Positions 8,811 to 17,546 of a stretch of 64,000 nt of DNA are shown here, one piece after another (positions within the stretch are counted from its first letter, which is position 1; each line of letters opens with the position of its first letter). Made by a program: the position numbers and the translations under genes. The notes under the pieces are model-generated. The model was not told the DNA's origin, ran no database searches, and saw nothing but the letters and a program-made list of their open reading frames with translations. The stretch is from contig NZ_CBYO010000014.1 of the NCBI RefSeq assembly GCF_000577245.1, forward strand, positions 186,001-250,000, given 5' to 3'. This DNA comes from Paucisalibacillus algeriensis. GTDB lineage: Bacteria; Bacillota; Bacilli; Bacillales; Amphibacillaceae.

Positions 8811-8976
8811 AAAATCACCAAACTATATTATACCAACATTACAAGAAACCTGAAAGCGATTATTAGGATTTTTCTAAAAGACTGTAATTTCCTTACAAAA
8901 ATGAATAGCAGCCCTACACTCGGAGCAACATGTATATCCCCAAAAAATTCATAAAAGAATGCCAATATAAATCTAA

Positions 8977-9004
8977 AGACCCCAATCATTATCGATCAGG
9001 GTCT
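8977..9004 (-). terminator. Terminator overlapping the end of the SpoVAF-like gene
   Basis: Arms AGACCC (8977-8982) and GGGTCT (8999-9004) with a partly self-complementary loop. The TAA stop of the gene (8989-8991) lies inside the loop. Read leftwards it is followed by TTTAGATTTA, so the U-tract is moderate. Confidence 0.65.
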
Positions 9005-10446
9005 CTAGGATGTAGAACTTTTGGCCTTTGTCTTTTAAGTGGAATTGGGGTACGAATAAACACATCCCTAAATGCATGAAAAGAAAATGGTAATACTGGC
9101 CAGAAATACGGAATCTCAAAGGACTTCATCCGTACCGTATACAAGATCCATAGCAAGGTTCCTATCATATAGCCAACAACGCCAAAAGCAGCTGTTGCCA
9201 ACAATAAAAAGAGCCGAACAATGCGATTGGCAAGGCTCATTTCATAGCTTGGTGTTGCATATGTACCTATTGCGGCAACTGCTAAATATAAGATTACTTC
9301 ATAAGAGAACAAACCTACTTCAATCGCCACTTGGCCAATTAATATAGCTGCCACTAATCCAATGGCGGTTGCTAAAGATGTTGGTGTATGTATGGCAGCC
9401 ATCCTTAACATATCAATTCCAATTTCAGCGATGAGAAATTGAAGTAAAATTGGAATTGCCCCAAATTCATTAGGTCCAATAAACTCCATACCCTCTGGTA
9501 ATAGTTCCGGATTAACAGAAAACAAATAGTACAATGGCAAAATAAATATTGATGCCCAAACAGCAATAAACCTTACAAACCTTAAATATGCTCCAATTAG
9601 AGGCTTCTGACGGTATTCTTCAGCATGTTGTAAGTGATGCCAATAGGTTGTAGGTGTAATCATTACACTAGGAGAGCCATCAATAATTAGTAGTACGTGT
9701 CCTTCATATAAATGTGACGCTGCGGTATCAGGTCTCTCGGTATACCGAACTGTAGGAAATGGATTCCAATGTCTACCACTTAAATATTCCTCAACTGTTT
9801 TTTCTGCCATTGGAAGTCCATCTGTATCTATTTCCTTTAGCTTGCTTTTTATGTCTTCCACCCTACTACTGTCAGCAATATCTTCTAGATAACAGATACA
9901 TATGTCGGTCATAGACCTTCTACCAATTTGCATATATTCCATGCGCAGTGAACGGTCACGTACTCTTCTTCTTGTTAAAGCGGTATTAAAGACAATTGTT
10001 TCTACATAACCATCTCTAGAACCCCTTACAACTCTTTCTAAGTCAGGCTCACCAGGTGAACGAACAGGGTAAGTTCTGGCATCAATAATAATGACTTTAT
10101 TGATACCTTCTACTAATAGTGCAGTCGGGCCGGCTAAAATAGTATCAGCTGCCTGATTTAAATCATCTACTTGGTCCAATTCGACATAGGGTAAATATGT
10201 TTTAAGAAGCTTGCTTAGAGTATCTGGTTCCAACTGTTCCGGTTCTAGTTTTGCTAAAAATTTCATAATTAAATGAAGAATATCATCCTTAGCAAACCCA
10301 TCTATAAAGAACATGGACATCTTTCTACCAGCATATTGTAAATCTAGATTTACAATATCAAAGCTCTTATCCACTTGTAACCTATCTTGCATATAGGAGT
10401 TGTTTTGTTCATAAGACGAAAATAGGGATTTTTTTTCTTTTTCCAT
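8989..10446 (-). CDS. SpoVAF/GerA-family spore germination protein
   Basis: About 485 residues of the GerA A-subunit family, which includes SpoVAF of the spoVA operon. The N-terminal two thirds is soluble and contains the family motifs DGYVETIVFNTALTRRRVRD, YLEDIAD and SPSVMITPTTYW. The last 200 residues hold about five transmembrane helices. These proteins sit in the inner spore membrane; SpoVAF amplifies the germination response. The start ATG at 10446 follows GGAGG closely; a longer reading frame upstream lacks a ribosome site. In B. subtilis no such gene lies between yqgQ and gluP. Here it stands alone, without B or C germination subunits, as is usual for SpoVAF rather than GerAA. Confidence 0.85.
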   Translation of the reverse strand: MEKEKKSLFSSYEQNNSYMQDRLQVDKSFDIVNLDLQYAGRKMSMFFIDGFAKDDILHLIMKFLAKLEPEQLEPDTLSKLLKTYLPYVELDQVDDLNQAADTILAGPTALLVEGINKVIIIDARTYPVRSPGEPDLERVVRGSRDGYVETIVFNTALTRRRVRDRSLRMEYMQIGRRSMTDICICYLEDIADSSRVEDIKSKLKEIDTDGLPMAEKTVEEYLSGRHWNPFPTVRYTERPDTAASHLYEGHVLLIIDGSPSVMITPTTYWHHLQHAEEYRQKPLIGAYLRFVRFIAVWASIFILPLYYLFSVNPELLPEGMEFIGPNEFGAIPILLQFLIAEIGIDMLRMAAIHTPTSLATAIGLVAAILIGQVAIEVGLFSYEVILYLAVAAIGTYATPSYEMSLANRIVRLFLLLATAAFGVVGYMIGTLLWILYTVRMKSFEIPYFWPVLPFSFHAFRDVFIRTPIPLKRQRPKVLHPRDPDR

Positions 10447-10712
10447 AATTCCTCCATGCAATACTGTCATCCTTTCTATTTTCTGCACAACTAGTTATTC
10501 TATACACACGAGTCTATTCATAATCTATTAGTTTGTAACATATATATGTATCAACTATTTTTTCTACTACTATTATCCCTATTTTTTACAAATGGTATGT
10601 TTCATGGTATGCGAAGTCAATGGATAGATCACTATTATTTCCGTATCCGATAGTACTACAGACAACAAGAGTAAATATATGAAATGAATCGTCAGAAGGA
10701 AAAAATTGATAC

Positions 10713-10757
10713 AAAAAATCGGTGGTTAAGTACACACACTTAATCACCGATTTTTTT
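10713..10757 (-). terminator. Terminator overlapping the gluP stop codon
   Basis: Long stem with arms at 10713-10731 and 10738-10757 (core AAAAAATCGGTG/CACCGATTTTTT, one bulge). The TAA stop of gluP at 10740-10742 lies inside the right arm, so coding sequence and terminator overlap. Confidence 0.88.
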
Positions 10758-12296
10758 TTCCGTTAATGTTTCGTACAATTTCGCTATACGTTCATCATTT
10801 GGATTAGCTTCGTAAGCTATTTTAATCATGTCTTCGGCCCGATTATTCCCTACTTCAGTATATAAAACAGCTAAATTATAATATGCCTCTGGGAGATTTT
10901 CGGGGGTTTCTAGTTTATCAATACTTAGTTCCAGATCTTCAATCGCTGATTGTATTTCATTTAAGTGAATATAGGCAAAAGCCCTCTGAAACAACAAAAT
11001 AGCTTCAAAGTTACCGGGGTTTTCAAGGCCTATCGTTGCACTTTCAATAACTTCTTCATATTGTTCCTCTTGGATGAATTTCTCGATTTTCATTAACTGA
11101 TAACTAGCACTACTTCCATTCTCTTGAATGCCGTACGAAAATACTGCCAATATAACCGCTAAATATAAAACGGTGGCAAATATTTGGACGATATGCTTTC
11201 GTTTCTTTGGAAAGTGCACAATACCAGCTGCAATAAATCCTGCAATTAAACCACCAAAATGTGCCGATACATCTAGTTGTGGTAGTGAAAAACCTATGAT
11301 GATGTTTATCCCTAGAAGAAACATGATGTTCTTACCAATCGTTTGAAAGAAGATTCGCTTATGGAATATCCCAAAATAAATAAATGCACCAAATAAGCCA
11401 TATAGCGCACCAGATGCTCCAGCAGATATATTGGCAACGAAAACAAAACTAGCAATACCACCACCAATTCCTGCAAGCATATAGATTACTAAGAATCGAA
11501 CGGAACCAAAAATACGTTCTGCTAAAGATCCAAAATAGTAAAGGAATAACATATTCGATGCAAAATGCAATAGTCCTAAGTGTAAAAACATCGAGGTAAG
11601 TATACGCCACCATTCACCATCTGTAATGAGCGGATTGAATTTAGCTCCAAATTCAATTAAGGTTGATGTATTTTCACTTCCACCATTAAATTCGAGTAGT
11701 AGGAAAAGTATTGTGTTTATAGCAATAAATAGATACGTAATGAATGGCTTTCCATAGTTAAAGACGCTATCCTCTTTCTTTTGCTTTTCCTTAACCTTAT
11801 GGTACAAATCCACTTTATATTGATGGATATCTTGCTCCAATAGTTCTGTATTTTTTTCATCAGGTATCTCTTCAAAAGAAACGGCAATATTCTTTTCTAA
11901 TCTATTATGTTCGGTTACTATCTCTTTTCCAGATAAATAGTAAATATTCACTTTTATGGGATTTTTTTCTTGTACCATCATAGGCTTTTTTAATATTTCC
12001 CAGCTATCTATAGGCGTATGTGGGGAGATATATACATTATGTACTTCAATCTCTTTGCCTCGAAGCATCTTTCTCATTGCTCGAGTCTTTTGGAATACAA
12101 TCCCAATATCTTTTTTCAAATGATTTTTCCAATCAAATCCTGTCGTTGAAATTCTTATAATAGTGGAAGTTTTGTTTTGATATTTTTCTAACCAGATTTC
12201 CTCCACATTATTGTTTATATATAAGATATCATAGCCATGTTGCTCAGTTAATTGATAGGCATAATGATACATTATGTAGCTTGCCTTTTGTTCCAT
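10740..12296 (-). CDS. gluP: GluP rhomboid intramembrane serine protease
   Basis: About 518 residues: a soluble N-terminal domain (1-175), a rhomboid core of six or seven helices (about 185-400), and a C-terminal TPR-like helical region (about 415-510). The catalytic Ser is in GASGALYG (residue 295 from my start) and the catalytic His in SAHFGG (346). The HFASNM motif on helix 2 carries the conserved His/Asn. Rhomboids cleave transmembrane segments; B. subtilis GluP (YqgP) also works with FtsH in quality control of the magnesium transporter MgtE. The start at 12296 follows GGGAGGGG; an upstream in-frame extension lacks a ribosome site. Confidence 0.93.
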   Translation of the reverse strand: MEQKASYIMYHYAYQLTEQHGYDILYINNNVEEIWLEKYQNKTSTIIRISTTGFDWKNHLKKDIGIVFQKTRAMRKMLRGKEIEVHNVYISPHTPIDSWEILKKPMMVQEKNPIKVNIYYLSGKEIVTEHNRLEKNIAVSFEEIPDEKNTELLEQDIHQYKVDLYHKVKEKQKKEDSVFNYGKPFITYLFIAINTILFLLLEFNGGSENTSTLIEFGAKFNPLITDGEWWRILTSMFLHLGLLHFASNMLFLYYFGSLAERIFGSVRFLVIYMLAGIGGGIASFVFVANISAGASGALYGLFGAFIYFGIFHKRIFFQTIGKNIMFLLGINIIIGFSLPQLDVSAHFGGLIAGFIAAGIVHFPKKRKHIVQIFATVLYLAVILAVFSYGIQENGSSASYQLMKIEKFIQEEQYEEVIESATIGLENPGNFEAILLFQRAFAYIHLNEIQSAIEDLELSIDKLETPENLPEAYYNLAVLYTEVGNNRAEDMIKIAYEANPNDERIAKLYETLTEKKIGD

Positions 12297-12369
12297 CAGT
12301 TCCCCTCCCTTATCCATCATAACAAAATCCCAAAATAAATGCTTTAACATACAGCCTATTAAACACAAA

Positions 12370-12397
12370 AAAAGAACTGTAAAAAAACAGCCCTTTT
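12370..12397 (-). terminator. Terminator of the yqgN-yqgO unit
   Basis: Eleven-base stem in the leftward transcript (arms AAAAGAACTGT and ACAGCCCTTTT on the + strand, two G-U pairs) followed by a T-run. It separates yqgO from gluP. Confidence 0.75.
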
Positions 12398-12407
12398 CTA
12401 AAATAAA

Positions 12408-12605
12408 TTAAGTAGTTGAATCTGAAGTCTCCTTAAAAATACTGGGGAGAATATTCTTTCGGATGGAAGGTAAATTCATGGATATTGACACGGCGAATCT
12501 TCTTAAAAAACTAACAGCTAACATAGCGTTCATAAGCTTGTACCGCCACTTATATAGCATCGATATTGCAGCTACAATTGCTGTTAATATAACAAATACT
12601 CTCAT
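12408..12605 (-). CDS. yqgO: YqgO-like small protein
   Basis: A 65-residue protein with an N-terminal hydrophobic segment (VFVILTAIVAAISMLY) followed by a basic amphipathic region (KWRYKLMNAMLAVSFLRRF). It sits exactly where yqgO lies in B. subtilis, between yqgN and gluP, and has a good ribosome site (AAAGGGGTG before the ATG). I assign the name by position; sequence similarity could not be tested. Function unknown. Confidence 0.65.
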   Translation of the reverse strand: MRVFVILTAIVAAISMLYKWRYKLMNAMLAVSFLRRFAVSISMNLPSIRKNILPSIFKETSDSTT

Positions 12606-12671
12606 AAAAACACCCCTTTATAAGGTTTGGTGTTTATAGTCTTTTCATTCCAGATAAAATTATTCGGGCTA

Positions 12672-13238
12672 TTACTTTTGGAAGCCATCTTCTGTTAGGA
12701 GATGCTTAACAGGAATATCAAATGACTCAAATGGTGTTATGTCCATGAGTTGGGTTTTACTTAATAATGATACCGTAGTACCTTCATACGAATTCAGAAA
12801 TCGGTCATAATATCCTCCCCCGAAACCAATTCGATACCCATTCTGATCAAATACTATCCCAGGAACAATTATTAAATCCATTACCTCTTTATGTATTCGA
12901 TTCTGTTCTACTGGTTTAGGCTCTAAAAGATTATAATAAACTGTTTCTAACTCATCGAAGCTATGTAATTGGTAAAACTCAAGGCTCTTTCCTTTTGGAT
13001 CACACTTTGGGACAGCAATCGTCTTTCCTTGCTCCCAACCAACCTCGATAATTCTATGAGTGTCCCACTCAAAACCTCTCGATATGGTTACACCAATTGT
13101 CTTCGCCTGTCTCCATAAATCAGATTGAAATAATTGATGTTGTAGCTGTACATTTATTTCACTTTTTTGTTCCGGAGTTAGTTTCTTTAGCATATCGATT
13201 GTTTGTTTACGTAGTTCTTCTTTCTTCAATCCCATCAT
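12672..13238 (-). CDS. yqgN: 5-formyltetrahydrofolate cyclo-ligase
   Basis: ATP-dependent enzyme that converts 5-formyltetrahydrofolate to 5,10-methenyltetrahydrofolate in one-carbon metabolism. The 188-residue sequence has the family motifs: an N-terminal basic helix (KKEELRKQ), VPGIVFD at 125-131 and the glycine-rich nucleotide motif GYRIGFGGGYYDRFL (134-148). The start is unclear. GGGGG directly abuts the first ATG at 13238. The TTG at 13229 has a better spacing of nine bases and would give MKKEELRKQ, like related proteins. It lies downstream of rpmG, as in B. subtilis. Confidence 0.93.
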   Translation of the reverse strand: MMGLKKEELRKQTIDMLKKLTPEQKSEINVQLQHQLFQSDLWRQAKTIGVTISRGFEWDTHRIIEVGWEQGKTIAVPKCDPKGKSLEFYQLHSFDELETVYYNLLEPKPVEQNRIHKEVMDLIIVPGIVFDQNGYRIGFGGGYYDRFLNSYEGTTVSLLSKTQLMDITPFESFDIPVKHLLTEDGFQK

Positions 13239-13265
13239 CCCCCTTCGCTTGAGTTGATTGTATAG

Positions 13266-13303
13266 AAAAAGCTCGCTCTATATAATAAAAGAGCAAGCTT
13301 TTT
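13266..13303 (-). terminator. Terminator of rpmG
   Basis: Stem AAAAAGCTCGCTCT/AGAGCAAGCTTTTT (one G-U pair in the leftward transcript) followed by a T-run, just after the rpmG stop. Confidence 0.88.
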
Positions 13304-13315
13304 TTATTGTGAAAA

Positions 13316-13465
13316 TTATTTTGTTTCACGATGTAAAGTGTGTTTTTTAAGACGTGGACAATATTTCATAAGCTCAATACGCTCAGGATTTGTACGCTTA
13401 TTTTTTGTAGTAATATAGTTACGTTCTCCTGTTTCAGTACAAGCTAAAGTAATGTTTACGCGCAT
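13316..13465 (-). CDS. rpmG: 50S ribosomal protein L33, zinc-free type
   Basis: A 49-residue protein starting [19 protein letters not shown] and ending TLHRETK. It is a clear L33 of the large ribosomal subunit. The second cysteine of the first CxxC is Thr (CTET) and the second pair is CPRL, so only one cysteine of each pair remains. It cannot form the usual zinc ribbon and belongs to the zinc-independent L33 type found at this locus in B. subtilis. The ATG at 13463-13465 follows GAGGG, and a good terminator follows the gene. Confidence 0.95.
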   Translation of the reverse strand: MRVNITLACTETGERNYITTKNKRTNPERIELMKYCPRLKKHTLHRETK

Positions 13466-13641
13466 GTTTTTCCCTCCAAACTCATCAAGACTTGCATTAA
13501 TCGCATGTATTAGTTCATTTCAGACTAGTTAATAATAGCAGATGTTTGGCAATCAATCAAGTGTATGGAAAAAATTTATGGTTTCTTCGTGTCGAAATAT
13601 ATGATATAACTAGTATTGTATATGAAATGGAGGTAAATATA

Positions 13642-13857
13642 ATGATGATTTTTGTTTCAGGAGCATCTATTGCGATTATAGCAATTGCTTTATTTATACT
13701 ATCCTTTTTCTTGAATGACCGTTTTGAGAAAATCGAAAGCGAACTAGAGCAATTATCAATTTCAACCATGCAGGATACGTATCAATTAAAGAAAAAAGTT
13801 AAAGTTTTAGAAGAAGAATTATTAACAGAGGACTTTGAAACAACTGATATCTATTAA
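13642..13857 (+). CDS. Small membrane-anchored coiled-coil protein, unknown function
   Basis: I do not recognise a named family. The 71-residue protein has one N-terminal transmembrane helix ([21 protein letters not shown]) and then a charged stretch ([12 protein letters not shown] and [14 protein letters not shown]) with heptad-like spacing that suggests a coiled coil. The ATG at 13642 follows TGGAGG at eight bases. It lies 24 bases before the next rightward gene, also a single-pass membrane protein, so the two probably form an operon with an envelope-related role. Confidence 0.75.
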   Translation: MMIFVSGASIAIIAIALFILSFFLNDRFEKIESELEQLSISTMQDTYQLKKKVKVLEEELLTEDFETTDIY

Positions 13858-13881
13858 TCTATAAAGGTAAAGGTGGAAAAC

Positions 13882-14466
13882 ATGAAGCAACCGATACGCG
13901 CATTTGCTGTTGGCTTATTCACAGCAGCAATCATAATGTTGATTGTCAATTATTTTTCAAATGGTTCTAAACAAGAATTTTCCGAGATGCCAATAGAAGA
14001 TATTGTCAATGAACTAAAAGAAAAGGGTTACCGAGTTCTATCGGAATCTGATTATATCTCTTTATCGATGAACGGTGAAGTAGCTAAGAAAGAAACGGAA
14101 ATTGCATCATCAGATTCTGAAAAGGTTGAGACAACAGATGAAGAAGTAGACACTACTGAAACTACTGAAGGTGCCGAAACTAATGAAGAGAATAATGCTC
14201 AAACAGAATCTACCGAAGAATCTACGGAAAATGAAGATAGCAAGAAAGAACAAGACAGTGCAAAGAATTTCAAACTAGTCATTGAATCTGGTATGCCATC
14301 ATCAACAATTAGTAATGAGCTAGAAGCTAATGGTATAATTGATGATGCAGCTGAATTTATTAGTTATCTAGAAGATGAAGGCTATGCAGTTCGTATTCAA
14401 CTTGGTGAATTCCAATTAACAAGTGATATGAGCTATTTTGAGATTGCAGAAGCATTAACAAAGTAA
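13882..14466 (+). CDS. Membrane protein with MltG (YceG)-like N-terminal domain but no catalytic part
   Basis: About 194 residues: one N-terminal transmembrane helix (AFAVGLFTAAIIMLIVNYF), then a long acidic low-complexity linker rich in Glu, Thr and Ser (about 75-130), then a C-terminal domain. That domain (FKLVIESGMPSSTISNELEA and LGEFQLTSDMSYFEIAEAL) resembles the LysM-like domain of endolytic transglycosylase MltG. The catalytic YceG domain is absent, so it is unlikely to cleave peptidoglycan; binding to the wall or to a partner is possible. The ATG at 13882 follows AAAGGTGG. It ends at a strong terminator shared with phoU. Confidence 0.72.
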   Translation: MKQPIRAFAVGLFTAAIIMLIVNYFSNGSKQEFSEMPIEDIVNELKEKGYRVLSESDYISLSMNGEVAKKETEIASSDSEKVETTDEEVDTTETTEGAETNEENNAQTESTEESTENEDSKKEQDSAKNFKLVIESGMPSSTISNELEANGIIDDAAEFISYLEDEGYAVRIQLGEFQLTSDMSYFEIAEALTK

Positions 14467-14473
14467 ATATAAT

Positions 14474-14518
14474 AATAGAGGTGTCATCAAGGGGCAATCC
14501 CTCGATAACACCTCTATT
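14474..14518. terminator. Bidirectional terminator between the MltG-like gene and phoU
   Basis: Outer stem AATAGAGGTGT/ACACCTCTATT continues into ATCAAGGG/CCCTCGAT after one mismatch. The structure is symmetric and has A/T flanks on both sides, so it can serve both converging genes. Confidence 0.88.
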
Positions 14519-14521
14519 TTA

Positions 14522-15181
14522 TTAATCATTCAAATCAATGATTTCACCTTTAACTAAGAACAAAATACTTTCTCCGATATTCGTAATATGGTCAGCAAAT
14601 CTTTCAATATAACGGGCACTAAAAGCAATTTGCATAACATATTGAACTTGTTCTGAATTAATTGCCGTTTTTTCCAGCATATTTGTTATGACGTTTTTAT
14701 ATAATTTATCTACTTTATCGTCCATCTCCGCTAACTTATGTGCAACAGAAATATCTTCATTCTGAAATGCACTTATAGCAGTTTCCAACATAATTAAAGA
14801 TGTGTCACGCATGGTGATTAATTCTTGTGGAAGTTCTGTTTGATAATGATCCCCCAACCGAATAGCAGCTTTTGCAATGTTCTTCGCATTATCTCCCATT
14901 CGCTCAATATCCGTTACAACTCGAAGGGCAATAATTAGTCTACGTAGATCTGTTGCAACTGGTGATTGTTTCGCAATTAATAGAATCACCTTGTCATTAA
15001 TGGCCGTTTCTTCTTTATCAATTAATTTATCATCAGTAATAATCTTCTTCGCCAATTCAATATCCTGATTAAATAATGCATCCATTGATCCTCTAAGTGC
15101 CTGATTTGCCCGGCTTGCCAACTGAATAATATCATTATTTAATTCTTTCAATTCAGAATGAAACTGTTCTCTACTTCGCAT
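14522..15181 (-). CDS. phoU: PhoU phosphate uptake regulator
   Basis: A 219-residue all-helical protein made of two repeats of the PhoU domain. Each carries the metal-binding ExxxD motif: ERMGDN at 93-98 and ERFADH at 193-198. PhoU proteins link phosphate transport to PhoPR-type signalling and limit phosphate uptake. In many bacteria the gene lies at the end of a pstSCAB operon. No pst genes are present here, although B. subtilis carries its pst operon in this part of the map. A regular PhoP-like box lies upstream (15235-15273), so the gene is probably induced by phosphate starvation. The gene is monocistronic. Confidence 0.93.
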   Translation of the reverse strand: MRSREQFHSELKELNNDIIQLASRANQALRGSMDALFNQDIELAKKIITDDKLIDKEETAINDKVILLIAKQSPVATDLRRLIIALRVVTDIERMGDNAKNIAKAAIRLGDHYQTELPQELITMRDTSLIMLETAISAFQNEDISVAHKLAEMDDKVDKLYKNVITNMLEKTAINSEQVQYVMQIAFSARYIERFADHITNIGESILFLVKGEIIDLND

Positions 15182-15221
15182 TTTATCGCTCTCCTATCAA
15201 AATAGTAACCATATTCTAAAT

Positions 15222-15273
15222 GATATACCGTTTTTATAAAGAGCATATTAAGTCATTGTAAAATTTTTGTAAA
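15222..15273 (-). promoter_or_regulatory. Putative PhoP box and promoter of phoU
   Basis: Read leftwards, four hexamers TTTACA, TTTACA, TTAATA and TTTATA occur at 15273-15268, 15262-15257, 15251-15246 and 15240-15235. Each is separated by exactly five bases. This is the 11-bp tandem arrangement of TT(A/T/C)ACA-like repeats bound by PhoP in B. subtilis. A possible -10, TATATC (15227-15222), follows seven bases after the last repeat, which is the usual geometry of PhoP-activated promoters. The region is AT-rich, so chance is not excluded. Confidence 0.7.
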
Positions 15274-15283
15274 TTCGATAAAA

Positions 15284-15314
15284 AACCCTAAAACCAATAA
15301 CTAGTCTTAGGGTT
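15284..15314 (-). terminator. Terminator of pbpA
   Basis: Arms AACCCTAA and TTAGGGTT with a 15-base loop. Read leftwards a TTTTTTATC tract follows. It lies between pbpA and the phoU regulatory region. Confidence 0.82.
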
Positions 15315-15319
15315 CTCTA

Positions 15320-17476
15320 TTATTCTGTATCCTGATTTTCAGATTGTTCTTCTTCCTCACCAACCGTATTTTCCCCTGTAGATTCACCTTTCGCTCTCTT
15401 TTCTTTAAGAGTGAAATAGGCATCAAATATTCTACGAGTAATATCATGGTTTATTGAAGAAGTCGAATCTTGATTAAGATTAGGAGCAACTACCGATATT
15501 GCAATCTCTGGGTTATCAATTGGTGCGTAGGCTACCATTGTTAAATTAATCGTGTTAGCAACTAACTTACCATCCTTATAAATTTCATTCTCGGCAGTAC
15601 CCGTTTTTCCTGCTGCATTAAAGTCTGTACCATTAAAATAGTTATAGGCTGTTCCGCCTGGTGTTTGAAACACTTGACGAAATCCTTCTTGGACCCGCTT
15701 AATATTTGATTCGCTCATCTCAATTTTATTAAGAATCTTCGTATTTACACTTCGATAAACTGTTCCAAGACTACCTGCTTCCGGTGTAGGGTTACGAACT
15801 TCTTTTAAGAAATGGGGCTGAAGTCGGTATCCACCATTTGCAATTGTTGATACATACTGGGCCATTTGCATTGCTGTATACGTATCATACTGGCCAATAG
15901 AAAAGTCTTGAAATAGACCAGCTGCACCAGCAATATTGGTTGGTCCAACAAAACCTTTTTCTTCAAAAGGATAGTCAACATTAGTTGCCGCACCTAACCC
16001 AAATTGTCTAAAATAATTGCGCATTTGAGTATAAGCTGCAGGGTTAAAGGTTACCGATTTATCGTATTGATAATTATATTCTCCACCCATCTTCATAGCT
16101 ATATGAAACATATATACGTTGGATGAACGTCTTAATGCATCAAGATCATTTACATATCCTAAATTCGTCCACGAAGCTTTTATTGGGGTACCAGCAATTT
16201 TAACAGGCTTATCAACTAAACCGTCACCAGGTGAAATCACACCAGATTCATATCCAGCAAGAACTGTTGCACCTTTTACAATTGAACCTGGTCGATGGGC
16301 ATCATACAGTGTTTTATAAGCAGAATCGACAATTTTCTCTTTTTCTTCGGCTTCTGTTTCTGGATCGTCGTAGTAGCTCTGGCCTGATACTGCCAACAAT
16401 TCTCCTGTATTCGGATCCATCACCACAGCCATTACATCACGTAAATGTCTTTCCTTAGCACCGTTTTTTTCGAGTTCACTTCGAAGAATTTCATCCACCA
16501 TTTTCTGGAATTCCATGTCAATCGTTAAAATTAAATCTTTTCCACTCTCTCCAGAAACGATAACATCAGAGTCAAGGATGACACCAGATTTACTCATGGT
16601 ATATTCAACTTGTTCTTTACGACCTCGAAGTAAATCCTCATATTGTTGTTCAAGACCACTTGTGCCAACTCGGTCATTCCTGTTATAACCTTTGGCTAAA
16701 TAATAATCAATGTTTTCAGCAGGTACGCCTTCTTTTTCTGTTGTAATATTTCCGATTATATTTTTTAAGGTTTCATCATTAGGGAATTCCCGAACCCAGT
16801 CTGTTGTGGCATTGATACCTGGTAATTCAGACAGATGTTCTGCAACTCTTGCATACTCCTCTGGCGTTACATTCTCACTTTTGACGATTTGAGGTGTTAG
16901 AGAATATGCTCGATCGAGTTCCTTTTTAATCAAGATAATTTCTAAATCTTGCATGGTTACATTCTCATACTCATTTAGATTAATTCGTTCTAAAATCTTT
17001 TTATATTGCTCTGCAGGTTCCAAATCGTCAGCTTCTTCCAACGATAGTCTACTCGTTGCTTCTTTCTCATTTTCAAGATACCAATACTCTTTTTTATCCC
17101 GATCCGTTATTCTATTGATTTGTTTTTCCCTTTCTTCTTTATCCGGATGAAACATATCAATATACTGTGAAAGCTTCCTAGCAACTGCTAATCTATCCTG
17201 TGCTTGTACACCTTTTGGTGGTGTATACGTAATGGCGTACATAGGCTTGTTCTTAGCAATCACGTTATGGTAACGGTCATATATTTCACCGCGAGGTACA
17301 GGAACTTTCGTCGTATCCTGTGTTGTTTGATTGATTTGCTCCTGAAAACTTTCCCCATTGAGGATTTGAACAACCCCTAGCTGCAGAATTAATACAGCAA
17401 ACAAAATAAAAACGACAAAAAATAATATATTTAAACGGAAGGGAAGCTGTGCTTTCTTCTTTTTTTCTTTTTTCAT
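15320..17476 (-). CDS. pbpA: Class B penicillin-binding protein PBP2A
   Basis: Monofunctional transpeptidase that cross-links peptidoglycan during rod elongation. The 718-residue protein has a short cytoplasmic basic tail, one membrane anchor (about 15-38), a PBP dimerisation domain starting at the PRGEIYDR motif (61-68), and a transpeptidase domain. The catalytic motifs are SIVK at 398-401, SSN at 451-453 and KTGT at 624-627. Length and position between yqgE and phoU fit B. subtilis PbpA. The tail after about residue 690 is acidic and low complexity. The ATG follows GGGGGAG. Confidence 0.93.
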   Translation of the reverse strand: MKKEKKKKAQLPFRLNILFFVVFILFAVLILQLGVVQILNGESFQEQINQTTQDTTKVPVPRGEIYDRYHNVIAKNKPMYAITYTPPKGVQAQDRLAVARKLSQYIDMFHPDKEEREKQINRITDRDKKEYWYLENEKEATSRLSLEEADDLEPAEQYKKILERINLNEYENVTMQDLEIILIKKELDRAYSLTPQIVKSENVTPEEYARVAEHLSELPGINATTDWVREFPNDETLKNIIGNITTEKEGVPAENIDYYLAKGYNRNDRVGTSGLEQQYEDLLRGRKEQVEYTMSKSGVILDSDVIVSGESGKDLILTIDMEFQKMVDEILRSELEKNGAKERHLRDVMAVVMDPNTGELLAVSGQSYYDDPETEAEEKEKIVDSAYKTLYDAHRPGSIVKGATVLAGYESGVISPGDGLVDKPVKIAGTPIKASWTNLGYVNDLDALRRSSNVYMFHIAMKMGGEYNYQYDKSVTFNPAAYTQMRNYFRQFGLGAATNVDYPFEEKGFVGPTNIAGAAGLFQDFSIGQYDTYTAMQMAQYVSTIANGGYRLQPHFLKEVRNPTPEAGSLGTVYRSVNTKILNKIEMSESNIKRVQEGFRQVFQTPGGTAYNYFNGTDFNAAGKTGTAENEIYKDGKLVANTINLTMVAYAPIDNPEIAISVVAPNLNQDSTSSINHDITRRIFDAYFTLKEKRAKGESTGENTVGEEEEQSENQDTE

Positions 17477-17546
17477 ATGTCTCCCCCAATAATTGTGGTT
17501 AATATCATTCTCTATCTTTATATTATATCATGTATTGAACTAGATA

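Noticed and set aside
10447-10560. Sigma-F/G promoter for the SpoVAF-like gene
   Set aside because: TGAATA occurs upstream in the right orientation, but no CATxxTA-type -10 is found at the expected distance.
13316-13465. Damaged L33 gene
   Set aside because: Loss of one cysteine from each pair is the normal state of the zinc-independent L33 type, so the gene is not broken.
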